Below, piece by piece: positions 34,891 to 47,228 of a DNA stretch of 64,000 nucleotides; within the stretch, counting starts at the first letter, position 1; each line of letters opens with the position of its first letter. The notes beneath the pieces were generated by a model. It was not told the origin of the DNA. It worked only from the letters and a program-made list of their open reading frames with translations, and ran no database searches. The DNA comes from Metallyticus violacea (lineage: Eukaryota; Arthropoda; Insecta; Mantodea; Metallyticidae). The position numbers and the translations under genes were made by a program. The stretch spans positions 70,464,001-70,528,000 of the forward strand of contig CM060834.1 in the NCBI GenBank assembly GCA_030762175.1, in the 5' to 3' direction.

Positions 34891-35767
34891 TTGGACGTGT
34901 TTTGGCTCGTCTTCGATTTTTGCCTATTCCAAAAAATGGAACAAAGAATCTGTATCAAATTTTTTGTGAAAAACAAAATTAAATGCGCGCATGCATTCCG
35001 AATGCTGACTGTGGCATATGGTGAAGCTACCTTGGACCAAAGCAACGTTTATCGGTGGTACAAAATGTTCTCAGAGGGCCGGGAAAATGTGAAGGACGCC
35101 CGAACTCGTCAATAACAGACGAAAACATTGAAGATGTTTTCAATTTTTGGAAGAAAATAGTATTGGCAAATCGTCGAATCACCGTTAGAGAAGTTGCTGA
35201 AGACCTAAACATATCGATTTGCTCGTGCCATTCGATTTTTACCAATGATTTGGGCATGAAACGGGTCGCCGCAAAATTCTACCAAAGTTGCTCAATTTGG
35301 ACCAATTTCGGCGTGGTGCGTCATGAGATCTTGCCACAGGGTTGAACGGTCAATAAGGAGTATTACCTGCAAGTTATGCGCAATTTGCGCGAAGCAATCC
35401 GCCAGAAACGCCCGGATTTGTGGAAGAAAAAAAATTGGCTTTTGCACCATTATAACGCCCCTGCTCACACATGGTTACTTGTGCGCAAATTTTTGGGCAA
35501 AAACAACACACTTATGATGCCGCAGCCACCGTACTCCCCAGACCTGGCCCCCTGTGACTTTTTTTGTTCCCAAAACTGAAGAGGCCCATTAAAGGACGAT
35601 GCTACGCCACGATTGAGGAGATAAAGACGGCATCGAAGGAGGAGCTGAACAAGATCACAAAAAACGATTTTTTAAAGTGCTTCCAGGATTGGAAAAAACG
35701 TTGGCACAAGTGTATAATATCTGGTGGGGATTACTTTGAAGGGGACAAAATGGATATTCATGAATAA
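34891..35767 (+). pseudogene. Mariner-2 transposase, frameshifted with internal deletion
   Basis: The N-terminal frame includes MEQRICIKFFVKNKIKCAHA and VYRWYKMFSEGREN, an HTH that binds the TIRs. A frameshift near 35090 leads to TDENIEDVF and RRITVREVAEDLNISI. Around 35275-35320 the sequence jumps from the RVAAKF block to EILPQG, so the section with the first catalytic Asp is missing. A TGA follows at 35343-35345. The next frame has WLLHHYNAPAHT, where the second catalytic Asp is Tyr. The third Asp is retained 34 residues on in YSPDLAPCDFF. A further frameshift in a T-run near 35560 leads to PKLKRPIKGR and the normal C-terminus. Confidence 0.9.
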
Positions 35768-35821
35768 ATAAATACTTTTTGAAAAAACATAAAATTCGTG
35801 ATACTTTTTGAACAGACCTCG

Positions 35822-38800
35822 TACATGAATTCTGTCATCAAAGTTTTCTTTATATATAAAAAGCAAAACATACCTGTAAGAAATCACAGAATCGTTGATT
35901 TAAAATCACAAATGTTAATTACCTCAATTACTCTGTAATTGGTGGGGACCCAGGGACAGCTTCAATATTTAACAACTCTTACAAATCATACCTTAATATT
36001 TGAATACTGCGATTTCTTTCATTATCTCTTATGATTATGGAGTTATGTTGTGGAGAAACATTTCTGTATCATAAGGTATATTCTTGTTAAAAAAGAAAGC
36101 TGTTCATAAAATGTTAAAACATTCTGCATACCCTTATTATCTACTTTAAGAGAACATGGAAGTGAAATTTGGACATTTTTAATGAATAAACCCAGAGATT
36201 TAATATTTTGCCCATAACTTTTAGCTTAATTCGTACATTTTTTGTTATTGTTTTAAACAATTCAAAGGTATTGCTTAAAACCATTCTCCTCACATAAAAG
36301 TTGATCATTTTTGGAAAATTTTATTAATGTGTCTAAATATTAATTTATATAAAAGTCAGCATGGAGCTTTAATTATGATTGTTGGAAATTAAAAAAATAA
36401 AATATACACTTAATTGTAAAATCATGGAAAAATGAATTAGTGACTGTACTAAATATTTTTTCATGCTAACTTTTACGGAGAAATGTCTCAAAAAGTTTCA
36501 AGCATGTACATAAAAACTGCGCAAAAATTGTGAATTGCTTTCAGTGCAGTCAAATGTACTAAAAGTTTAAACCTAGAAATAGCTGTTTGAAGTTTTGGGT
36601 TCTAAAAGTTAAGGCCAAGAGATGGGAATTAAAAGAGTGCAAGCATTTAAAAATGGCTGCTTAAAAATGTTCCAAAGAGCTCAGAGGTATGACTTTCTCT
36701 GAGATTCGATGTATTTTTAAGAGCAAAAACGAAAATTTTTGTCCAAAAATGCCATTTTTTTTATTTCGGTGTCCCTTTTACCGATGTCTGTTTTAAGGTT
36801 AGTTGAAAATAAATAAAATTTGATGTGTCTAAGACAAAAACTCAGTTTCTCCATTTATAATTGTCAAAAACTAAAATTAGTTTTATCATAATAGGACCAT
36901 TTGGTATAAGAAATCTGAAAAATTTAACTTCTGGGCAAATAGATTTTTATTAAATTGCAGCTTTTAAAGACAAACATGTTTAACATCTTAATGCATTGTA
37001 CTTGTGATCACTTGACTGATGTTTTAATTTTCTATGTTTTACTGTTTAATAGCCAATAATAGTTTGCGACTATTTAACAAAGTAATATTTCCCAAATTAA
37101 AATAATATTACGTTAGTAAAAGAAGGATTATAAATTTAACGGATAAATATTATAAGCCATTTAAATAAAGGGAAAATATGGATAATGAATAATTTGTTAT
37201 AATATGCTCATAGCAAACTATTTGTTATGGAATAACTAATTTCAGGAATTAAATATTTATATTTATGTTAATAATGGATTAAAACATTCTCCGAAAACTA
37301 AAAGAAAAAATACGTATGAAATGAAATGAAATAATATCAATTCTATGAATTATCAATCAATTCTACACTTTGCAGATATACACATATTATGTTAATTCAA
37401 TACAGTGAAAATAAATTACAACTAAACATGTACGAACTAAAAATATTAAATCAAGAACACCATTTCAATATTTCAACAAAAATCATAGATTATGGCCTTT
37501 AAAAGAAAAACTATAATATGCTCAAACATTGTTATAAAGGATTGGAGTTTGGTTACCAAAAGTATGAAGTTCACTAAGACACATTGTGTGATTTACATTG
37601 TCAGAATGCCCTTCACGTGACATCTTTCGTTTTCTATATGAATCTGCAGGTACATTAGTAAACAAGTGGCAGTCGGCGTTCCTTAAATCTGTAATCGCCT
37701 ATTGGAAATGTTTTGATGTCTAACCTTCGTTCCCTCATTATAAATAAAGATCGGAAATGTTATCTATTTACGTTGCAACGTTGAAACAATAAAGTAACAA
37801 ATTAAATTTAATTGCATTTGTGGAGCAATTGCAAATACATTAAATAGAAATCCCGGAAAAAGAAACAAATCGAAATTTTTATAACAAGATGGGCTGTGCA
37901 AATAACATTATAAGGCTTCGAAACTTAAGGACAGCAGTAATATACAAGCAGTGGAGGTGAAATATTTTATAGAATGAAGTGATGTACCAGATTAATATAT
38001 AAAAGAGTGGGGAGATCTACTAAGGATGGATAATACTCCATTTCTATTGTAAACTTATAAGATAAACCTATGGACTTTAGAGGTATATACCTTTAAGAAG
38101 GTGACATGAAATGTCATGCCGAGACGGCAGAATTCTCCTAATTCTTGATGGATTTATGATTACAAAAATGTAATAGTTAAATAGTTGATTGATATTGCTG
38201 AATGTTCTATAAATATTAATTTCAGCATAAATGTGCTCTAATACATTTAGTTAATTTAAGTAAATAAATAATATTATCTTCCTTCAGAAAATATAACACG
38301 GTTTAAATATATTACATTAAGGTATCTATTAACATAAAAACGGTACCAATGTCTAAAATATTCACTTGCTAATCTTATAGCTAACATTTATTACCTGTAT
38401 GCTTAAGCATTTCTTTTCTATAACAGTGAATAAATTAAAACTACCAAGTTACCAAAAAAAAAAAATCATTTTTGCATTCTATTCTTCCTTCATTTTCTGT
38501 GCAACACACGGGAGTTACGCAAAGAATGCTGTGATCTGGTAGGGTAATGTCTGGTGTGTGAGAATTCGTATCGCATTACGTATGTATATATGCGTGTTCA
38601 TGCGTCGTGTACGGCAGCAATTAACAAGGAGAAGTGACGTGTGTAGGGCAACACTTGTGCTGTTATTGATGAACGAGTAGTAGGTCACCGTGTTCAACAC
38701 TCGGCCGGTAATGTTTACATCTTGCCTACTGATTCAAAACGAGTGTCCGCATCATGAAGCATTTAGCTAAGATCAGAATGAAGAGCGTGTTGTTGCATTT

Positions 38801-40534
38801 CTTAAGGCTAGCGTAAATGAAACGCTAAACAACGAAAAGTGATGGTATACAGTAAGCTGTGAAAGTACTAGCGTGATTAATTTATGGAAGTGTGCTATTT
38901 TTCTATCTAGTCTCCACGTTTTTCACATCTACGAATTAATATATTAATGCCTTTAAAAACAACTTGAGTTTATATGTAAACTGTTGTATTAAAAGAATTT
39001 TCGTCTGAACCTATTGTTGATATCCTCCTGATGCATTGAGTGACCCCGAATTTTCTCACGTTTCTTTTGCACTCCTTATATTCCTTTTTTGGAAAAAGGA
39101 TCATATTGATGAACCATAACTTCATCCTCTGTGATAACAGATTTCATTATTTCTCTTCGATTACCTTGATAAAGCTTTGAAAATTTGCATGAAGAGGTTG
39201 CAGTGTAGAATGAAATCGGGATGAAATTTGCTCATGTTTCTTTGAGCTTCAGCTGCCTATATTGAGCTGTGTCACCTCACCGAAACTGTTTTGGCAATTT
39301 ATTCATAGTGAAATATTAACGAGAGACTTCCCTTAAAATAACATCCATTTTTATACCATTTGTAAAACGTCGTCCTTTGGTAAAGAACTTTATTTACTAC
39401 CGTAGTTTTTAAATCTCAAATTTGCAGTATTTGCCTACCAATATATGTCATTCTATGAAGGGACTACCACTAAGTTTCTCGATTTCACAGGCAATTCTTA
39501 TTTGAGCCTCAAAAACAATGCCAATAATCTTGCAACTTAGATATCAATTTCTCTCTATATTTTTCTATATTTAGTATTGTAATAAAAGCCTTACTCTTAT
39601 TACTGCAAAGTATATTCTAGGATTAACTACTTTTCCTGAAAGATATTTCTCTTTCAGTAGTTCGAAATCGGAAATTCCTTTTTTAAAACCCTTTTCTTAT
39701 TTACAATTTCTTTTACAGATTAAATGAGATTCCAAGCTCTAGTTAACAACAATACTGTTACTCCGACTCCATAATGTTATTGTCCTTAAATAACTTTTTA
39801 TTAAATCTCTTTTATCCGGCAATGTTCTACTCAATCTGCATTTGTTAAATGTAATTTATTCCAAATGACAACTTTCACAATTACCATTCTACATATTTAT
39901 CATAAATTTCCCCTAAAAATATTGTAAATAAATGAAAATATTGTCATTCTGCTGCAAACCTCTATATTATTGGATAAAGCTACACATATGATCTGTATAT
40001 CAATTTAGAATTGTGTATTACGAAGTAATTATTTGTTCTTAGCTGTAATGTTTTCATTGTGATCTATTATATAAACTCATTCATATTTAAATATATGTAT
40101 ATATGTTTGTTCTAATTTTAAATGTACATTTTTCTGCAATGTACTCATCAAATGCAATTTCTTATCACCGTAACAATCACCAAGTTGGTGAAAAGCCCTG
40201 TAGTTAAATGGCGCACTGTTGCTCACAGCATTTTAAAATTTTCACCAATATTTTGAGTCCAGAAACTTGGGAAAATTGTTTGCTATAATAATTCATACAT
40301 ACTTACCACTCAAATAATTATTTTCATTTTTGTGTTTACAAAAACTATTAATTTCCTATTCAGAAAGAGAGTGAGATCCAGTGACTGACCATAGGTTCGT
40401 GTCTTAGAAACATCATTGCCCATACTTTTTTTTTATTTTAACCATTTGCATTTTTCACTTATCATCCCGAATGTTTCATACTGTTTAAAACAACAGAATT
40501 AATTTACAGGAAAAGAACGAACAACATTATATCG
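35822..40534. other. Long AT-rich tract with no recognisable gene
   Basis: About 4.7 kb with no domain-bearing frame. The stretch 36.1-36.9 kb is A/T-rich with repeated AAAAGTT and AAAATT words, but I could not define a repeat unit. The segment 38.48-38.82 kb is less AT-rich and might be an old TE or exon relic, but no motif was recognised. A minus-strand reading at 39.0-39.4 kb was considered as a transposase relic and not supported. Confidence 0.45.
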
Positions 40535-40825
40535 ACCGTCTCCGTGGTCTAGTGATAGCGTTTGAGACTACCAATCCGAGATCCGGTTCGAATCCCGATC
40601 AGGCTAGGCTGTCTGGATATATATTTTTTTTCCCCGATTTTTTCCTTACCCTGTGAAGGCGAATGTCAGATAGCCTTAAGATGCCAAGGACTTTGAGATC
40701 ATTTGCGCCAATATTAATTTTATTCATTTCATTCATCCCTACAGACTTACACACTTACAGTATTCAGTCCACAATCTACAGACGTCGCGAGAAGACCAAT
40801 GCGGTCAAAGCAGCAATAATTAAAA
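40535..40825 (+). repeat. SINE family B copy 2
   Basis: The head has CCGTGGTCTAGTGATAGCGT (A box) and CCGGTTCGAATCCCGATC (B box). The body has CTTACCCTGTGAAGGCGAAT, ATGCCAAGGACTTTGAG and TTTGCGCC. The 3' block is CGCGAGAAGACCAATGCGGT. It defines the family together with the more decayed copy at 3707-3950. Confidence 0.85.
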
Positions 40826-42474
40826 CATTAATAAAATCATGTGGAAACAATATTTGAACATTTACATGTTAATTTTCCCCTTGTGAATACAGATATAATG
40901 ATCAGGCGGCACCACTTTGGAGCACAGACCCCATAACAGTGATATATGAGTCAACAAATTTTTTAGTAATATTAGGTTGGTAACTATCAACCACAACAGA
41001 ATCATAAGTATACTCGTATCTTATTCATGCAATTAGAAAACGTTTATCTTTAATGAATTTGTTTACTAAAATGGAAAACAGCAAGAGGTTTATGCTGCAA
41101 ATCTTAACAAATGCAAAGCTGCTGATAATGTTGAACATGAAATTCTTTTCAGCAAGTTAGAAATATGTGACCCTTGGAGAACATTGAATAGCCTGATTAA
41201 ATCGTATTTATTACAGAGTAAACAGCCAACACAAACAATGAAAAACTATTATTTAGATGTAGCTATAACATAAAATTGTCTCAAATATTTCCATTCATTT
41301 CTTAGGGATATATTCTCTGCACGAGACAGTATTAGAATTACCTAGGGTATAATCGACTCACATGGAAGAAATTCGTTGCTACAGTCGGGCAAGGCACGGT
41401 AGTTTAGATGACAAGAACGTCGGTATGGTAGGCTGAGGATCCGTGGTTCTAGCGCCACCACCTTGACGCTCAGCATTTCCTCTCTGACTCTTATTCCAAT
41501 ATTAGCCTAAAAATAAAGAAACTTTGCAAAGAACTGTTATGTATTTTATTTTATATTGCATATGATATACTGATTGTACATTATTCTTAGAATGGGATAT
41601 AAGAACTTGAAAATTTACATGTAGCATGTCATATATTTATTTCTTTAGTACTAATTCTTTAGATGTAAAATACCAGAAGAAACCAATAAACAAACCATTA
41701 TCTATAAGAAGTTTGTGAAGATAGTTAACTACTTGAACTAGGCATATACGATTGTGCGGAACAACTTAGACTCCTCCAATCAGATATGTTCAGGGAGATT
41801 AAATTCATTTCGAAAATGTCAAACTTTGCAAATTGGAATATTTTTGTTTGTTTTTCTAAATATCATTAATTGTGTACTTATTTATATCAGGTCATTCAAT
41901 TATCTGATGACCGACGCGGCGACGGGGGATTGCGACTTCTAAGCCATCTCTCACGGCCAACTGGTGCACATTAGAATCGGAGCGGGCGAGTCATGCAACC
42001 TAAGAATCAATGGCAGAAACACTAGAGTGACAATCTAAATAATTCTAATACACTTAAGAAGTTACTTACTCATATAAAGAGATGCTGGAACTGCCTGCCT
42101 TCATTTTCCACGTATTTTTGGCAACTGCTAAGGAAATTACCAATTCTCCTAATTCTCTTTGAGAAGTTGACTTTCTCTCTTATGCATTTTATCCATTAGT
42201 TTGTCTAAAGTTTTCCTGACAGGATGGACGAACTCGGTACGGACATATTAACACTCATTGTGGAACAGAGTAATTACGTCTAATATTTGCCAATGCCAAT
42301 AAATTCTTAGCAGAATTTATTAGAGCGTTAGATATACATTGTTTATTTTACTGTTGAAACTACAGATACACTGAGTGAGATCAAGGCCAACGTAGCAGTT
42401 CGGTAAACCCTACATGTCCAAATTCCTCCGGTCATGATGAATGCAGTGCCCCGCCTCCGTGTCGGTCATAAGTA
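40826..42474. other. AT-rich DNA; possible SINE relic at 41395-41480
   Basis: At about 41395-41480, GGCACGGTAGTTTAGATGAC and GATCCGTGGTTCTAGCGCC have the spacing of A and B boxes of a tRNA-derived element, but no second copy is present here. The rest is unremarkable. Confidence 0.4.
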
Positions 42475-43300
42475 CGAGGGCAAGTCAACAAAGACTGAAT
42501 TATTTTGTTATGTACAGCAAAGAAGCTTTGTTGAAAAATGTTGTATAATGAAAACTGATCAGGCTCTGATTGGTGGACGAAAACAGAAGTTCGCTCGCGC
42601 ATGCTTTGCATACAGGAGACTACCAAACTACGTCAGTTCGCCGGTCCTCTACATGCAAAATGGAGTTGATTCATGAAGAGCAATATGCTGCGTTGACGTT
42701 TTGATTTCGTTTGCAAAAACCCGGCATGGAAGTTTTCAGATTGTTGCAGCAGGCATATGGTGATGTTCTGCCACACTCCACTTCCATGGTTCAAGGGAGA
42801 GTTTCAACAACAACAACAAAGCCAAAGGGTGCAGGTGCTCCAGCAGCAACAGTAAACGAAACCATGATTAACACAGCTTGCGTCATAGATCGTGAAGACC
42901 GACGAATAACTGACAGACTTGCAGACGTATTACACGATTCTCATAGCAGTACATTTTCGATTCTACATGATCACTGGAACATGTGACGCGTTTGTACGAG
43001 GTAGGTTCCAAGATTACTGACTCCTGAACAGTATATGTTAGAGTGGAAGTGTGTAGGGAGCTTTGAATGTGTCCCCCATCCTCCATACTCCCTGGACTTA
43101 GCCCCCTATGCCTTTTATCCCTTTCATTGTCTGAAAAAGGAACTAACGATGAGCGTTTTGGTACTTCCGAGGCCAATGTCATAAAGGCTGAAGCTGATTT
43201 GAAGAAGATGTCAAAAGATGGCTGCCAGCACGTGTCTCATAGGTCGTAATTTCTAAGCACTAAAACCAGAATGAAGCGTAATGAAGAAATGTTGGTACTG
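42475..43300 (+). pseudogene. Mariner-family relic with large internal deletion (mariner-4)
   Basis: A candidate left terminal repeat CGAGGGCAAGTCAACAAAG at 42475 follows a TA. Frames further on give EDRRITDRLADVLHDSHS, then RVCTR and VPRLLTPEQ, the end of the DNA-binding half of a mariner transposase. After about 50 bases comes HPPYSLDLAPYAFYPF, the block with the third acidic residue, here changed from Asp to Ala. The catalytic core between them is deleted. No matching right TIR was found, so the right boundary is approximate. Confidence 0.7.
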
Positions 43301-43467
43301 AGCTGTAGGCAACAGGTGTGAGGAGTACAATAGGTCACGAGCTGCAAACCGTCCTCTCTCCTTATGCCTGTCACTCACAGTTCTTATTTACCAACCAGGA
43401 GATGGATCATGCTTTGTTTGAGAGTAGCTAATTTGACGTTAAGTGTTTAGGAATTCTGATGTTTATG

Positions 43468-43495
43468 ATGAGTAATGCAATAGGGCATTACTCAT
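43468..43495. repeat. 11-bp inverted repeat
   Basis: ATGAGTAATGC and GCATTACTCAT flank a 6-base spacer. No function is apparent. Confidence 0.85.
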
Positions 43496-43912
43496 GGGAT
43501 ATTTAGGCTCATTATTCAGTTAGTTTAAGATTTCTTGTTATCGATTTTCTTTTATCAATGTGTTATGATATATGTCGTAATAGATTATTGTTCAATTGGC
43601 AAATGTTAAATTTGTTGTAAGAGTTGAAACTTTTGTTACATGTATAATAAGAAGATTGTGTGTGTCAGAAATCAGGCTTCCAAGCATAAACAAAATGTGA
43701 TAGGTGAAAATGAAATGCAATTATTTCTAGAGAGAAAATTAAACAGTACTTGATAGCTATGAAGTTAATTAGCTAATTTGCGTTACAGTTGCATGCTCTG
43801 GCAATTTTTTGTTGTTTTTGTTCGCAAACAGGCACTGTACAAAAGCAATGCCTAAATCAGCTGTTGATATTTTATTCCGACCATTCTTACCGTCTGCGCA
43901 TTACATACCCCA

Positions 43913-45178
43913 TTGTACAAATTAATGTGAACAAAGATATTATCTATTTTTTGAAATTATTTCACGAAATTTCAATATTAGTTTTTATAACTATTTTTCA
44001 ATATTTAATCAGTCCACCTTTGACCTTAATTACTATTTTCATTCGTTTGGGCATAGAGTCAACGAGTTTCTTATACATTTCACTTATTCACATAACCTGA
44101 GGTCACATAACCTCACTTTTTTCACAGCCTAAACCATCTTTTCTTTGGTGGTACAGTTCATTTTCCTTATTCATTTGTTGGCATTTGCCTAAAGATTGTC
44201 TATAGGATTGACATCCGGTGAATTTTTAGGTCAGTCCAAACACTAAAAACCGTTTCAATGCATGGCATGGGGCAAAGTTTGCTGGAATATCGCCTTTTCA
44301 AAGTTCAGCTTCTCTACCAGTCTCTTCAATTCTGGGGCGGCTGTTTTCTCTAAATTCGGATGTTTTTGTCACTGTTCATTATTTCGTCAATAGCAATCAA
44401 ACATTTAGTGCCTGTAAATGCAAAACAGCCCCAAAACAACTTTTGTGGAAACCTTCCGAGAATTCCACCCGATCGTTTCTCCTTATATCCGAGACATGCA
44501 ACCTCTCCTCTTTAAAATGACTTTCATCAGAAAATAGAAGCCTTCTCCACTCTTCCAGTGTCCAGTTCTGATATTTTCTAGTCCATGCCAATTTCTTTTT
44601 CTTCATAAGACACTTCAACAGCTGTTTTCTGAGTAGTCTTCGAGTTTTCCCTCCAGATTCTAGAGGCCACCTACGCTGTTGAAGCGTCGATTTACACCCC
44701 TGCAGCCTCCAAATCTTTTTATAAATAAAATTTTTTCAGGGTCATTTTGCTAGTTCTGATTAAATAAGCATCATAGACGTTTTTCGTTTTCGGCCACGTC
44801 GTCCTTTCCTTTCAGGTGAAATTGACTCACTCTCATTTTCATTATAATTATATTGTTAACAAACATATTCACATTGCATTCAGTTGATATCTGTCTTTGA
44901 GTCATGTTACTAATTTCAGGGAGGTTTATGATCCTACCTTTCTTCTTAGGTGTGATATCCATTAAGGATAGAAATATGCTTACTAAATAAATTGTTAAAA
45001 CAGATAGAAACACGAGAAAATTGCTTAGCTTGTAGTTCAACCAATAAAAGAAATAACTATAATTAACTCTCAACAGTGTGTGTCAATAATGCGCTATAGA
45101 ATTGGAGGGAAATAGTTATTAGCACTGAATAATTTATAAAACTAAATTTACCTGCTTGTTCACATAAATTCGCACAAT
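43913..45178 (-). mobile_element. Tc1-like element, about 1.27 kb
   Basis: Outer sequences ATTGTACAAATTAATGTGAA (from about 43912) and the complement of TTGTTCACATAAATTCGCAC (to about 45174) are imperfect inverted repeats. They bracket a minus-strand Tc1 transposase relic. Length fits Tc1 elements with short terminal repeats. The exact TA duplication is not certain because the ends have diverged. Confidence 0.75.
43985..44965 (-). pseudogene. Tc1 transposase relic
   Basis: On the minus strand the N-terminus reads MDITPKKKGRIINLPE and MTQRQISTECNV, the paired-type DNA-binding start of Tc1 transposases. Later come KYQNWTLEEWRRLLFSDESHF, which carries a catalytic Asp, and FSEGFHKSCFGAV. Further broken frames give IFQQ, then NSPDVNPIDNLWANA, where Tc1 proteins have PIENLW, so the catalytic Glu is Asp. 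The end resembles LVDSMPKRM. Multiple stops and shifts are present. Confidence 0.82.
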
Positions 45179-47012
45179 ACTTGAAATAGTTCCTTCGATC
45201 CACCTCCACTTAAGTATAATTATCATGTATATTTATGCAAGCCCAATCATCATACCTTGGCATTGTAATTAGTAATATAAATGTTGTATATTTTTGTGCC
45301 ACAAGCTGTAACTTCATCGTTAGGGTTGCAAATAAAGAGAGTCTTTGGTGTTTTTTCTGCTGTTGCAGTAGCTAGAAGAGTCCATAAAATCTATTGAAAA
45401 TAGGGAAACCGAAGATCGCGTGCGGTACCCCATTATTTTTTTTAAAGAGCTTCCATCACAGAGTAAATAAACGGAAAGACTTTTAAACCGTCTTGGGGGG
45501 GGGGACGCTTTGACCCCTATCGTCAGCCTTTCAAACCTATCCAATACTTACGTATAACTTAAGACTTTCAAAAAATAGCGAATGGTACGTACGACAGGTG
45601 AAACTGAACCAGTCAATGGAAAAAGTGTGTTTGAATTTTCAAAGAAAGGCGCGAGGCTTGTGCGTATCTTTTTGGCGTCTCCTAGCCAACGATTTTTGAT
45701 TTGAATTTAATGGGACAATCGGCATTCAGTTTTCAGTATGCAGTTCTAAGTTTTATACGCGGTCATATACAAGCCCTTCATGCCGCGAGACGCATATACT
45801 CGACTCATTTCAGTTCTTTTCAGTTAAGCAGTTCGCAGTACTCGTCTGTAAGTTTCACACGCGGCAACTAAGTTTGTATTCAAAGTAGCCAAGTCTACAT
45901 ATGCAAAACACTAAAGAATGCAATAGAATTTGGACATAATAAACTTCGCAGTTATATATTATGTCGCATCGCGTGCTCATTTACATCACTGAATTCCTTC
46001 CTCGGTCTCGTTGAGTCACAATCAGCTAAATAGCGGAATCACGCTGGAATATTGTTGCCGTTGAAGCGTAGGCAACAAAACCAAAGCGACCAACAATTAA
46101 ACTACGAAACCACTACAAAATTGGGATCACGACGTGAGGCCACTCAACATCAACGACAGGTCGCTTCAAGATTGGTGCTCAACTTGGGACACATAGCTGG
46201 AACCATACCAAACTGGTTCATAATTTGGTCACCAATGTCCCACGATAAAACCCTTCAGACTGTACCCGTCAAATTAAGTACAGATTGAGGTAGATAAGGT
46301 TCTCCTCTTAGAACTAAAAGCAGCAAGCATTAAGAACCTCTCAAATGTATTCTGCTTAGCAACTTTCTGCAATTAAGCTTGGTAAAAAATCGAAATCTTT
46401 TAATACCCTATTGACATCTTCAACTGCAAGCACTTTTCCTCGTGGATAGTGTGACGTTTTAACGATAATTAATACTTGTCAGAGGTAGAGAGACTGTTAC
46501 TGCGTTATCGTACTTATAACAAAGGAAAGAGATATTTAATTTTGCAAAGGAAGTAACGCAAGACAGTAGTACCACTAATTTTCAACGAGTTAAAGGTTCC
46601 AGATGAAGGGGCTGAAGGTTTAATTGAGTTAATTTGTTTTCTGGATAAGGTTACACTGAATGTAAGCGTGCTTAAAATGAAGGACCTTCTTTTTACTCAT
46701 TGGAATAATGGGCATTCGGATTTTATTTACTAGCAAAGAAAAGTTTCTCTATCCAGATAGGTGAATAATACAATTTAAAACTTGTGTATACATTTTCCAT
46801 TGAATTCGTGATAACATTTGCAAACCATTAACGTTGATGGCAAAAGGTTACATAGTAACATTTCCCGTGTTATGTGTATGAAACTTAATCAAGTTAATGT
46901 GATAACATGCCCAGATTGTTAATGCATTAGAATTTAAAAATTAATAGAAATTTTAAATGACATTAAATTCACGCACTTTTCTCTATAACTGCGAGTTCTT
47001 TATAATGAATAG
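45179..47012. other. Unannotated stretch, partly less AT-rich
   Basis: A G-run lies at about 45494-45505. The segment 45.6-46.3 kb has higher GC and an open frame at 46052-46288 (+) with no recognisable motif; it could be an LTR-element or exon relic. No gene is called. Confidence 0.4.
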
Positions 47013-47228
47013 AAGATTGTAACAGCCGAAAATAAGATTTCTTCCTCTAGTAAACAAATTATACAAGAAAGGATAGAACTCCAAATGAAGTTACAAGATC
47101 TTGATATATTTCCAGTAATAGAAAAAGCCATACTTTTAGACAAAATGGTATGTTATACTATGGATAAAATTCAACAATCCAAACAAATGCAGGTAAACGA
47201 GATGTTGGCAGATGCAGAAAAAATGTAA
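47013..47228 (+). CDS. Coding-like C-terminal fragment, family not certain
   Basis: A frame open from the stop at 47010-47012 to TAA at 47226-47228 encodes about 71 residues. It includes KQIIQERIELQMKLQDLDIF, then PVIEKAILLDKMVCYTMDKI. It is rich in Lys, Gln, Glu and Leu and would form an amphipathic helix. Low-complexity chance frames are rarely this balanced. It lacks a start Met at a sensible place and looks like the last exon or the 3' end of a transposon accessory gene (for example a MADF/BESS-like protein). This is weak inference, and it may be a chance frame. Confidence 0.3.
   Translation, partial: KIVTAENKISSSSKQIIQERIELQMKLQDLDIFPVIEKAILLDKMVCYTMDKIQQSKQMQVNEMLADAEKM

Larger units (their letters stand above)
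33479..35821 (+). mobile_element. Mariner-2, split by LTR copy 2
   Basis: The left end CGAGGTCTCTTCAAAAAGTA (from 33479) and the right end ATACTTTTTGAACAGACCTCG (to 35821) are imperfect inverted repeats of about 30 bp, flanked by TA at 33477-33478 and 35822-35823. The apparent length of 2343 bp is explained by the 1247-bp LTR at 33590-34836 plus one duplicated tetranucleotide. The remaining mariner sequence is about 1.1 kb, shorter than usual because of an internal deletion in the transposase gene. Confidence 0.95.

Noticed and set aside
38480..38820. Less AT-rich segment, considered as exon or transposon relic
   Set aside because: No reading frame with family motifs and no second copy in the window.
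39030..39450. Minus-strand reading that vaguely resembles a transposase middle section
   Set aside because: Stops are frequent and no catalytic block could be identified.
45494..46290. Higher-GC segment with frame 46052-46288, considered as LTR or gag relic
   Set aside because: No terminal repeats, primer-binding site or protein motif found.
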